From assembly GCA_050952085.1 (NCBI GenBank), contig JBMNKH010000003.1, forward strand, positions 310,001-374,000: a stretch of 64,000 nt of DNA, read 5' to 3'. Below, piece by piece: positions 8,534 to 16,591 of the stretch (position 1 is its first letter; each line of letters starts with the position of its first letter). This DNA is from DTU015 sp012837895 (GTDB taxonomy: Bacteria; Bacillota; Sulfobacillia; Fermentithermobacillales; Fermentithermobacillaceae). The notes beneath the pieces are model-generated. The model saw only the letters and a list, made by a program, of their open reading frames with translations, did no database searches and was not told where the DNA came from. The translations under genes and the position numbers were made by a program.

Positions 8534-9766
8534 CAGATATCCAGTGTCATTAATTTGAGCCATTTCTTTTTCATGTTCAGAGTCCACCCTTTGCGCCGGG
8601 CGGTTCAGAAGGAATATGAGCAGGAATATGCAGAACTCTCCGAATCGACAGAGGTTACGGTCCTGTCCGGTATGGGAGTCAATGGTATAGGCCATCTTTG
8701 GCTCTCCCTGCTCGGGGTAATAGAAAAGCTGCATGGCATTCCCGTCGGCGCTGACTCTTACGGCCGCGCCCTCGCTGCCCTGGATGATTGTTGTTCCGAC
8801 GGCTTTTTGCAGGTCGGCGGCGAAGGTGATTTTTCCTGCTTTCAGGTCGTAGATAAACAGGCCGAAGTACCCGCGGAAAATCAGGAGTTCATCATCGGCA
8901 TAATCCGGAATCACGCCGACGCCGACGCTCATATCCGGAGCAAGAAGCGGCGGCTCAAGGATCGCCCTCTGTTCTCCCGCCGAAAGGGAAAGGGTATACA
9001 CGCCGTCCTCATTCCTCAGATACCGCTCCCCAAGGGATACGCTCACATATTCTCCCTGGGGGACGGTACCGCTGTCCCCGACAGGCGATAGAAAGCCTTC
9101 ATACCGCACCTCGACGTCTTCGGCGACGACCCATGCGTCGTATACGCGGTCGGCGCTCACCGAGAGGTTTTTCCAGCCGGTAAGTACAAACGTGCGCCCG
9201 GCCTGCTCTGTTTTAAGATCGTTCAGCAGCTCGGTCACCAGAAGCTCCGCAACCTTTTGCATAGCGGTATGACCCAATTCCTCTTTTCGCGTATATACGG
9301 CGGGAACCTGGCCGATCGCGCGGATTTCAAGGTTTTTCTTATACAGCTCCATGGCCGCCGCGGTAAACTTGTTGCCGTACCGCTCAAGCATCTCGGGCGT
9401 ACCGTAGTCCTGCGTGATCACGCCGGTATTCGTTACGCAGACGCGCTGCCATGTCCGTTCCGTCCCGGCATCGTCGCACGCCAGCACCAGATACGGCTGG
9501 CCCGCGCTGCCCCACTCGGTCAGCCAGCCGTCCTCCATTTTCATTCCACCCGCGAGAACCACCTTGCCGGCGTCGTCCGGCAGCAGGCGGTACTCAAGCC
9601 GCCACATCCCGACGGACTTGGTAAGGCTCGCAGCGCCGGTGTTCACAACGGTCAGCGCCGTAATCTTCGCGTCGATAATACTAAAAGCAAGGCTGGCGTC
9701 GCTCATATTGAAGGCAAGGCTGTTGTAATACTCCGCCTGCTCGCGAACATAGTCCACAGCGTAGTC
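8471..9766 (-). pseudogene. BlaR1-type (M56) sensor, C-terminal region only
   Basis: The minus frame resembles the extracytoplasmic C-terminal region of clostridial M56/BlaR1-type antirepressor peptidases: a DAKITALTVVNTGAASLTKS region, then DELLIFRGYFGLFIYDLKAGKI with VRVSADGNAMQLFYYPEQG near the end. The membrane helices and HExxH domain that should precede it are missing. The 5' side joins the truncated IS copy 2 at about 9767. The last ~60 residues look out of frame. Known relatives control beta-lactamase genes through BlaI, which would suit the neighbouring beta-lactamase relic, but no BlaI is present. Confidence 0.5.
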
Positions 9767-9767
9767 T

Positions 9768-10544
9768 GGCCTGGGGCGACCGAGCGTGAACGTGGGATAT
9801 TCCTAACTCGTCGATCACCCTGACGAATTGAGTAAGGGCTACTTGTTTGCCTTCCAGTTCCTCTTCAATGGTGAGTTTGTCTTTCTTGGGTGAGAAGAAG
9901 ATGGTGTGCCCGTCAGTGTAAAGGGCTCTGGGGATGCCGTAATGGGTAACCATGTACTTGAGGAGTTCAAGATATCCTCTTAAGTCTTCCTGAGGCCTGA
10001 AATGAAGCCCAAGTATCTTACCGGTTGCATCATCGATTGCGCCATGAAGGTTACACTTAGGTCCCCTGTCTTCAATCCATTCAAAGGGGCTGGCATCCAT
10101 TTGCACCAGCATGCCCGGCTTCGGTGCCCTGTCCCGGCTTTTCCGGCGGCGCCTCGACTGTTTGCGGGAATGAGGATTGGGGATCCCTCTCTCTTTCAGT
10201 ATCCTCCTTACCGACCTGGCGGAGATATGTACGTCTTGATATTCGGCCAAAAGCTCTGAGATGTGCTGGGCACTTGCATCCTTGTACAAATCTTGAGCTA
10301 GCGTAGCGACCATATCTCTGATATCCTCAGATATGGTGTGTTTGGGTGTGCGGCCTCTGTTGCCATGCATGAGGGCCGCAACACCTTTTTCTATCATCCC
10401 TTTCTTCAACCGTTTCACCTGTCGCTCGCTAAGGCCCAAAAACTCAGCTGCCAGTTTGATTGTCAGTTTCCCGTCCAGTACTTGTTCCATGACGTAAACT
10501 CTTCGTGCTTCCTTTGCGCTCAAGGAAAAGTGTTCTCCTCTCAT
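9768..10544 (-). pseudogene. ISNCY-family transposase, truncated
   Basis: Starts at ATG 10544 and follows copy 1 through the helix-turn-helix, VQMDASPFEW and AIDDATGKI. It then goes further into SHVHARSPQA before running into foreign sequence. This shows what copy 1 lacks, though this copy also stops before the third catalytic acidic residue. Differences from copy 1 include Asp to Asn before LHGAIDD, and Gly to Val in the TQF-RVIDELGI segment. Inactive. Confidence 0.85.
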
Positions 10545-10597
10545 GGTGACATTTTCTCTGTCCGCTTACAGGGTGACAATATCACTGGCCGGTAGCA
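9768..10597 (-). mobile_element. ISNCY-like insertion sequence, 3'-truncated (copy 2)
   Basis: Reverse-complement copy of the element at 5.5 kb. Its left end (terminal TG at 10597) is nearly identical over the 52 bp before the transposase ATG. It breaks off at about 9768, right where copy 1 also has its internal deletion nearby. The two copies differ by only a few residues over 240 codons, so they separated recently. The lost right end and the M56 fragment beyond point to a deletion mediated by or next to the element. Confidence 0.85.
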
Positions 10598-10667
10598 CTC
10601 CTCCATGAGCCAGTTGACAACATCTACCATTCCCCTTATAGTAGGAAAAAGCTTTGGGGTGGTTCCG

Positions 10668-11066
10668 ATGGTTATCTCAACCAAAGCTCTCACCAAGACT
10701 TTCGTCACCAGAACCAAGCAACCCGGACTTAAAGGTTCAATCCGGGCCATGTTCAAGCCCGAGCTCCTGTATGTCCATGCCGTCAGGGGCATTGGCCTCC
10801 GGATTGAACGCGGGGAGGTGGTGGCGTTTATTGGCCCTAACGGGGCAGGTAAGTCCATCCAAGGTGCGGTCAAAGTCGTACTCTTCACTGTTATACCTGC
10901 AGGATTCATCAACAATGTGCCTATCAGGGTTGTGCGTGACTTCGATCCGCTGTTCTTCACAGGGCTTGTATGTGCGTCCCTTTTCTTCACGGTTGCAGCC
11001 AATTATGTGTTTAATGCAGGGCTCAGGCGGTACGAATCCGGGAACCTGGAGCAGGCCAGGATGTAA
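10668..11066 (+). pseudogene. ABC ATPase N-terminus fused by deletion to an ABC-2 permease C-terminus
   Basis: From ATG 10668 the first ~65 residues are the start of an ABC-2 type ATPase, ending exactly in the Walker A motif (FIGPNGAGKS). The frame then continues without a stop into a hydrophobic C-terminus (VVLFTVIPAGFINNVPIRVV, FFTGLVCASLFFTVAANYVF, GLRRYESGN), which is the end of a permease of the DUF990/ABC-2 group. In such operons the order is ATPase, permease, permease, so roughly 2 kb has been removed, joining the outer two genes. No Walker B, signature or transport core remains. Confidence 0.7.
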
Positions 11067-11094
11067 GCAACAGATAAGCGGACACAGTGTCTAG

Positions 11095-11448
11095 CTCACA
11101 TAAGGCCCGGGTATCTATTCAATGCCTTGAATCCAAACCACAAGACATCCCTCAAAAGACATCACCTGCAGCAGGAGTTACCGTCTAAGATATCGAACGA
11201 AATATCCTGAGATGCCATAAGTCTCCGACAAGAGCATAGTGTTTACTTATTGCACCATACGAGTATGCGGCTTTCGCCGAAGTTACGTAAACACAGTTCA
11301 CGTCGTATTCCTCAACGCACGACAAAAGCACGACACCGCTTTAGGCCCAATCCGGAACTGATTGTCAGGTGTAAGGGGGTGTTTATTCTTAGAAACCACA
11401 GGTAATTCGCGGCATTTCAAGCAGATAATGGATTAGGAGGATGTTACA
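11095..11448. other. intergenic stretch without gene
   Basis: No reading frame, RNA gene or strong hairpin was seen here. It ends in the AGGAGG ribosome site of the beta-lactamase-like gene and should carry its promoter, but no convincing -35/-10 pair stands out. Confidence 0.4.
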
Positions 11449-12348
11449 GTGGATAAGCTCAAGAGAATCCTTGAAGATATTCTGGACGGCCGCGATGGCA
11501 CCTTTGCCGTCATGGCAAGAGATCTTAAGACCGGAGAGGAAGTATCGGTCAATCCTGATGTGCTGGTACCCACTGCAAGCGTATTCAAGGTACCTGTCTT
11601 GGTCGAGGTTTTCCGGAAGGCCCACCTGGGTCTGCTTAACCTTCATGACAGGCATGAATTGACGGAAGAGGACAAATGTCCAGGGTCGGGTGTGCTCAAA
11701 GAGTTACTCCCTGGAGTTCAACTGACCTACGAAGACCTGGCGGTCTTGATGATTATCATCAGTGACAATACCGCCACGGATCTTTGTTTGGACGCTGTTG
11801 GTGTTGATGACGTCAACGCTACAATGAGAAAGCTTGGTCTCACCAACACATTCATCACCATGGGATGCAAAGGGCTCCTGGCCTATTGTGCAGGAATAGA
11901 GGCTCACTGGCCGTCTGGCGAACAGATGGCCCTTTCTTTCAAGAGACTCAAGGCGGGTCAAACCGATTATAATGGCCTCGCCTTTAAAGGTGTCAAAGAG
12001 AACAATGTGACCACTGTCAGGGACATGGTCAACTTGCTTCAGATCCTCTATGAAGGCTCCAAATTACCTCAAGAAGTCTGCGAGAACTGCCTTGGCGTTA
12101 TGAAACGCCAACAGCTGCGGGACAGGATCCCGGGTTTGCTGCCTCTTGGGACGGTTACCATGACCAAGAGCGGCACTCTGGGAAAAGGCAGGGTTGTCAA
12201 TGATGTTGGGATTGTTGAACCGGCTGACGGTAACCCCTACGCCGTTGCAATCCTGACCAACCAAGTGCCTCGTGACGATTCGAGGCAGCTTCCTGCTGTT
12301 ATCAGCAAGGCAATCTATGACCGCTTTGCAGAGAAACGTTTGCAGTGA
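11449..12348 (+). CDS. class A beta-lactamase-like serine hydrolase, no signal peptide
   Basis: A 299-residue enzyme of the beta-lactamase/transpeptidase fold. It has the three active-site motifs in order: S44-x-x-K47 (TASVFK), S106-D-N (ISDNTA), and K241-S-G (MTKSGTLG). The Omega-loop ExxxN typical of true class A penicillinases is not obvious, so beta-lactam hydrolysis is uncertain and an esterase or peptidase role is possible. Start GTG 11449 follows AGGAGG. No signal peptide or membrane anchor is visible, unlike secreted beta-lactamases. It is followed 40 bp later by the DUF6754 operon, possibly co-transcribed. Confidence 0.75.
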   Translation: MDKLKRILEDILDGRDGTFAVMARDLKTGEEVSVNPDVLVPTASVFKVPVLVEVFRKAHLGLLNLHDRHELTEEDKCPGSGVLKELLPGVQLTYEDLAVLMIIISDNTATDLCLDAVGVDDVNATMRKLGLTNTFITMGCKGLLAYCAGIEAHWPSGEQMALSFKRLKAGQTDYNGLAFKGVKENNVTTVRDMVNLLQILYEGSKLPQEVCENCLGVMKRQQLRDRIPGLLPLGTVTMTKSGTLGKGRVVNDVGIVEPADGNPYAVAILTNQVPRDDSRQLPAVISKAIYDRFAEKRLQ

Positions 12349-12389
12349 CGGTCAAGACTGTTTTCCATCTATTTCTGGAGGTGACTTAA

Positions 12390-13166
12390 GTGATTATTGA
12401 AGGAATGATATTTCCGGTTATCAGCCTGATCGTTCTGAGTGCAGTAATACTCATGGAGATCCAGGCGAGCCGCAGGGGCAAAACGGCCCAAATCCGTCAC
12501 CTTACTTCTCTGAATGCAATTGACGAGTCTATAGGACGTGCCGTCGAGATGGGGCGGCCTGTTCATTTCAGCGCCGGCGTCGGGAACCTTACCGTAAGGG
12601 GGGCCCCGGTTACGCTGGCCAGCCTTTCATTTCTCTCGCACATTGCGGAAACTTGCGCCAGGTATGATTGCAAACTTGTTGTTACAGTTGCTCAAGGAGA
12701 CGTCTACGCAGCCAGCGACGAGATCATGAAGCAAGCTTACTTAAGGGCAGGCAAGCCTGAAATGTACACGCCTGATATGTTGAGGTTCTTGTCTGTGATC
12801 CAGTACGTGTACGCCGGCGGCGTGGTCGGTACTATTAACCGCGAAAAAGCTTCTGCTAACTTCATGATCGGCCACTACGCCAACGAAGCTTTGTTTATCG
12901 CCGAAGAAGCTCACCAGGCAGGATGCGTCCAGGTAGCCGGCACCACAAACGAGTACCAAATCCCGTTCTTCGTGGCAGCGTGTGATTACGTGTTGATTGG
13001 CGAGGAAATCTTTGCAGCGGCTGCCCAGTTGTCCGGCGATCAAAGTGAACTTGGAGCTATCACCGGGCAGGATTTTGCCAAGGTGTTAGCTATTGGTCTC
13101 TGTATCGCCGGATCCATTCTGGCCACGTTTAACATTGACTTCCTGATCAAGTTGATGAGTAAGTGA
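12390..13166 (+). CDS. DUF6754 membrane-anchored protein (cluster A, gene 1)
   Basis: A 258-residue protein from GTG 12390 behind GGAGGTGA. One N-terminal helix (residues 6-22) and one near the C-terminus (~230-250) flank a soluble domain with strongly conserved blocks: GRAVEMGRPVHF, ETCARYDCKLVVTV, and QIPFFVAACDYVLIGEEIFA. The same blocks recur in the gene at 62812, so the family is easily recognised. The function is unknown. Conserved acidic and glycine-rich loops around the GEE motif suggest a binding site, but no catalytic motif is known to me. It begins a four-gene membrane operon that is partly duplicated at the right end of the window. Confidence 0.8.
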   Translation: MIIEGMIFPVISLIVLSAVILMEIQASRRGKTAQIRHLTSLNAIDESIGRAVEMGRPVHFSAGVGNLTVRGAPVTLASLSFLSHIAETCARYDCKLVVTVAQGDVYAASDEIMKQAYLRAGKPEMYTPDMLRFLSVIQYVYAGGVVGTINREKASANFMIGHYANEALFIAEEAHQAGCVQVAGTTNEYQIPFFVAACDYVLIGEEIFAAAAQLSGDQSELGAITGQDFAKVLAIGLCIAGSILATFNIDFLIKLMSK

Positions 13167-13180
13167 AAGGGTGGTGGCAC

Positions 13181-13804
13181 ATGTTCAAACGTACTATTCC
13201 GGTATTGCTGACTGCTATCGCCGGCGTCTTGATGGTGTTGGACAATTACCTAAGCATACCTGCGATCCACACCAGCGCTGCTGAAATCAGGGCGTGGGCT
13301 CCTATAATGACGAGCTTTGCTGTAATTACAGGTACTTTTAACCTCATTTCTGTTCATGCGAAAACGGTAGGCAACCAAGAAACTGACCGCTATTACAGCG
13401 CCATATTCCTGCTGTTCATGGTTGTTACAGTAGCGGTAGGGTTGTCCCAAGGTACCACCGCTCCTGCCTACGACTTCCTTTACAACAAGATGCTCGTACC
13501 GTGTTCGTCCACAATGGCAGGTATGACCGCCTTCTTCATCGCATCAGCGTCATACAGGGCATTCAGAGCTAGTAACGTAGATTCAGCATTCCTTCTTGTT
13601 GCAGCTTTTCTAGTCATGCTCGGACGCGTTCCCATCGGCGAGGTAATATCGGAACACATGCCGGTGGTTGCCCAGTGGCTAATGGACATACCCAACCTGG
13701 CGGGACAACGGGCATTCCTGGTGTGCAGCGGTATCGGGTTCATGTCCCTTTGTCTCCGTACAATTGTAGGCTTGCACCGGGCCCACATAGGCGGAAGCGA
13801 ATAG
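13181..13804 (+). CDS. polytopic membrane protein (cluster A, gene 2)
   Basis: A 207-residue protein starting at ATG 13181, chosen because AAAGGGTGG lies at the right distance. The GTG at 13163, overlapping the previous stop, has no site. About six hydrophobic helices; the first (PVLLTAIAGVLMVLDNYL) is followed by a short loop ending SAAEIRAWAPIM. Paralogues occur at 60572 and 63615 with the same layout, including FRASNVDSAFLL / FWVRNIDATILL and IPNLAGQRAFL / VPNNIGQRAIM. No known transporter motif. Probably forms a complex with its operon neighbours. Confidence 0.8.
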   Translation: MFKRTIPVLLTAIAGVLMVLDNYLSIPAIHTSAAEIRAWAPIMTSFAVITGTFNLISVHAKTVGNQETDRYYSAIFLLFMVVTVAVGLSQGTTAPAYDFLYNKMLVPCSSTMAGMTAFFIASASYRAFRASNVDSAFLLVAAFLVMLGRVPIGEVISEHMPVVAQWLMDIPNLAGQRAFLVCSGIGFMSLCLRTIVGLHRAHIGGSE

Positions 13805-13819
13805 GAAGGGGTGGGATGC

Positions 13820-14662
13820 GTGAATCTGCTTGAGCGTTTTGCAAAGATAGATCCAAGGATTATATATGCTTTGGTATTGCTCGTTGTGGCAATTCCGCTG
13901 ATAAACCCGTTTGGTTTGCCTATGATGATAATGAATCCCAGCCGGGAATTCTATAACGTAATCGAAAACCTACCCAACGGTGCCAAAGTGATCTTGTCAA
14001 TCGACCACGCCGCAGGACCTGACGTAGAGTTGGGCCCCATAGCCCAGAGTATGCTAATACAACTTGTTCCGAAAAATGCCAGAGTGTATGCCATGTCATC
14101 AATACCGGAAGGGCCCATGTTTGCAGAAAGATACCTGTCTGTGTTGGAAGATTACGACAAGGAATACGGGGTAGATTATGTGAACTTAGGCTACTTCGCT
14201 GGCGGCGAAGCAGGTATGGCAGCCTGGGCAGACGATTTCAAGTCTGTGTTTAGGACTGACGTCCGAAAAACCCCGGTTGAGCAGATCCCAATGATGCAAG
14301 ATATCAAATCTGTCCACGACTTCGATCTTGTTGTAACCCTTAACTCAGGCCCGGGTGGTTATGGCCCTCCTGATGTCTGGCTGCGTCAGATTGCAGCTGC
14401 CAAAGGTGTTCCTCTCGCCATGGGCGTTACAGCTATTATGGGCCCGCAAACCCAGCCCTACTATCAATCAGGGCAGATCAAGGGGCTCTTGATTGGTCTC
14501 CGGTCTGCAGCTGAGTATGAACTGCTGATTGAAAAACCGGGGATAGCGGTGGCCCAGATGGATGCCCAGTCTGCAGCCCATGCTGTGATTCTAATCCTTA
14601 TCATACTGGGCAACTTAGGGTACTTCTACGGCAAACGTTCTACCCGTGGCGAAAGCGATTAA
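13820..14662 (+). CDS. membrane-anchored alpha/beta protein (cluster A, gene 3)
   Basis: A 280-residue protein; GTG 13820 is preferred over 13811 because GGAAGGGG then stands 8 bp upstream. It has an N-terminal helix (IIYALVLLVVAIPLINPFGL), then a soluble alpha/beta domain (NGAKVILSIDHAAG, VNLGYFAGGEAGMA, DFDLVVTLNSGPGG) and a final helix (AVILILIILGNLGYFYG) with a basic tail. The central domain should lie on the outside. A paralogue lies at 61250. Function unknown; its constant pairing with genes 1 and 2 implies a shared complex. Confidence 0.8.
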   Translation: MNLLERFAKIDPRIIYALVLLVVAIPLINPFGLPMMIMNPSREFYNVIENLPNGAKVILSIDHAAGPDVELGPIAQSMLIQLVPKNARVYAMSSIPEGPMFAERYLSVLEDYDKEYGVDYVNLGYFAGGEAGMAAWADDFKSVFRTDVRKTPVEQIPMMQDIKSVHDFDLVVTLNSGPGGYGPPDVWLRQIAAAKGVPLAMGVTAIMGPQTQPYYQSGQIKGLLIGLRSAAEYELLIEKPGIAVAQMDAQSAAHAVILILIILGNLGYFYGKRSTRGESD

Positions 14663-14687
14663 TCTGGTGTAAAGAGGAGGGAGTATT

Positions 14688-15308
14688 GTGAGCGCAAGCA
14701 TTGACATATGGGTAGCCGCCATCTTGACCCTCGCTATGCTCAGCATGACACTGTACAAGGTTAATCCAGTGTACAAAGCGGCAGAACATGCTTTCATAGG
14801 AATCGGGATAGGCCACACCCTGGTGACTGCGATTCAAGTTATCCAGACGTCGGGGATTAACCCGATCGTTCAGAATGGCGAGATTCGCCTAATAATACCG
14901 TTGCTGTTTGGGTTCTTGTTCTTCTTCGGGTACTCGAAAAAGTACGCTTACCTGTCCAGGTCAGCCACTGCTTTGATTGTGGGAACAGGTGCCGGTCTCG
15001 GATTGGCAGGTGCTGTGAAAGCTCAGTTCTTGGACCAGATAACTGCGACTTTCCTGCCTCTCAATTCTATTAACAACCTGATCTTGATCATAGGTTTTCT
15101 GACTGGCGTAAGTTACTTCTTGATGACGAGGAAGTATACCAGGTATCTTGAGGGGCCTGCTTCCATCGTTCCCAGAGCGGGGCGATGGTTCTTGATGATC
15201 GCCTTCGGTGCATCATTCGGAAACGCAAGTATGGGCTTCCTATCCATGTTGCTAGGCCGGGTGCTGTTCCTTGTAAGGGATTGGCTCGGGATTTCGAAAC
15301 TGATGTAG
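14688..15308 (+). CDS. polytopic membrane protein (cluster A, gene 4)
   Basis: A 206-residue protein from GTG 14688 with a GGAGGG site. Six or so hydrophobic helices, with VWVAAILTLAMLSMTLYK-like first helix, a small Gly-rich pair of helices (LIVGTGAGLGLAGAV) and a C-terminal helix before LVRDWLG. It is the last gene of the operon and has no paralogue visible in the clusters at 60-64 kb. A strong terminator follows 25 bp after the stop. Function unknown. Confidence 0.75.
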   Translation: MSASIDIWVAAILTLAMLSMTLYKVNPVYKAAEHAFIGIGIGHTLVTAIQVIQTSGINPIVQNGEIRLIIPLLFGFLFFFGYSKKYAYLSRSATALIVGTGAGLGLAGAVKAQFLDQITATFLPLNSINNLILIIGFLTGVSYFLMTRKYTRYLEGPASIVPRAGRWFLMIAFGASFGNASMGFLSMLLGRVLFLVRDWLGISKLM

Positions 15309-15332
15309 CGGGATTCAGCTGACTGAAAACAT

Positions 15333-15364
15333 GCCCGCATTGCCGTGCAAGCGGTGATGCGGGT
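15333..15364 (+). terminator. hairpin terminator after membrane operon
   Basis: GCCCGCATTGCC pairs with the reverse complement at 15351-15364 with G-U pairs, followed by TTTGTTTG. It is close in sequence to the terminator at 1354 and isolates the membrane operon from the defence island. Confidence 0.7.
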
Positions 15365-15601
15365 TTGTTTGCTGGGGTGAATCGATTGAGCTGTTAGATT
15401 GGGTTTCTTGTCGACATGGAAGATGAGGAAATCGCGTCGAGTTCGACAGTATGTGTCGGTGGACGGTTGGTAGAGTTCAAGTGTTACCTGTGTTTGTGAC
15501 TCTAATGTTTTGGATGAACAGCTAAGGCGATAAGTGGATTGCAATAATGAGGAGGAAAACCCGATACGGACGTTTAATGAATAAGTAATAATGCGGGGTT
15601 T

Positions 15602-16588
15602 ATGTCAAGTACCATTGATAACACAGTTCAGATTATCCCCGAATTTTCGCAGGCTGGGGGGAATGTGGTGACTCGTGTTGAGAATTCAGACATAGCACTA
15701 TCTATCGCACAGGGGGGCGCGGGAAGACACGAGACTTTTCCACCTAGATATGGATGGCTCAAGAAGGGGTTTGACGCTGTTTCTGAGGACCCGGATATAT
15801 TCAAGGAAGACTATTCTATAGTTAAGTTAGGTGTCGGTAAGAATATGGTTCGAGCTATTCGTTCTTGGTGTTTGGCTTTCAAGTTGATTGTTGCAAAAGA
15901 TAGGCAATTTGTTCCCAGTGCATTTGGCGAGAGATTGCTTAATGAGAAAAATGGCTGGGATCCTTACCTCGAAGATGATGCATCCTTGTGGCTGTTGCAC
16001 TGGCAGTTGTTTGTTCCACCTTTTGAAGCTGTGAGCTGGCCTTTAGCCTTCAACTATTGCAGCCTAAGCAGTTTTGACAGCGAAGAGCTGAGTAGGATCG
16101 TATATAATGCTGCCCAGGCATACCCGACCCTTGCTAGGATATCGAACAAGACGTACCAACGTGACGCCTCTTGTATAATAAGAATGTATGTAGATCCTGA
16201 AGAAAAAAATTCTGAAATTGAGTCTCCATTTTCCCAGTTAGGTCTAATACTCAAGACAGGCGAGAGGAATCGGTTCACGTTTAACACAAGGCCGAAGCTT
16301 TCATTGCCATCTTTGATAGTCGCTGCCGCATGTTTTTCTTACATGGAATCCTATTTTCCAGAACGTCAAAGGACTATATCCCTTCAGTATCTGGTTTTTG
16401 GCACTAACTCCCCCGGGGTTGCTTTCAAACTTTCTGAGACAGAGGTGGGGAGATCCTTGCATGAAGCGAGCAAACAAGTGGGTGGTTTTGAACTAGTTGA
16501 TAGTTTAGGGCATCTTCAGTTGCATCTGAGCAAGCCTGCTGAACAGCTTCGTTCAGAAGTGTTGAGCAAATTCTATTCGGAGAGATGA
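15602..16588 (+). CDS. sspB: SspB-like DUF4007 protein
   Basis: A 328-residue protein of the DUF4007 family. Diagnostic segments are HETFPPRYGWLKKGFDAV, KLGVGKNMVRAIRSW and WDPYLEDDASLWLLHWQL. In single-strand DNA phosphorothioation systems the DUF4007 protein SspB is the nicking component that opens DNA for sulfur insertion. The order here, DUF4007 then a large ATPase then a PP-loop protein, matches sspBCD. The stop is 3 bp before the start of the next gene, so translation is coupled. It opens the 21 kb island and is visibly AT-richer than the membrane operon upstream. The ribosome site is weak (GCGGGG). Family membership is firm; the SspB role is inferred from context. Confidence 0.8.
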   Translation: MSSTIDNTVQIIPEFSQAGGNVVTRVENSDIALSIAQGGAGRHETFPPRYGWLKKGFDAVSEDPDIFKEDYSIVKLGVGKNMVRAIRSWCLAFKLIVAKDRQFVPSAFGERLLNEKNGWDPYLEDDASLWLLHWQLFVPPFEAVSWPLAFNYCSLSSFDSEELSRIVYNAAQAYPTLARISNKTYQRDASCIIRMYVDPEEKNSEIESPFSQLGLILKTGERNRFTFNTRPKLSLPSLIVAAACFSYMESYFPERQRTISLQYLVFGTNSPGVAFKLSETEVGRSLHEASKQVGGFELVDSLGHLQLHLSKPAEQLRSEVLSKFYSER

Positions 16589-16591
16589 GGA

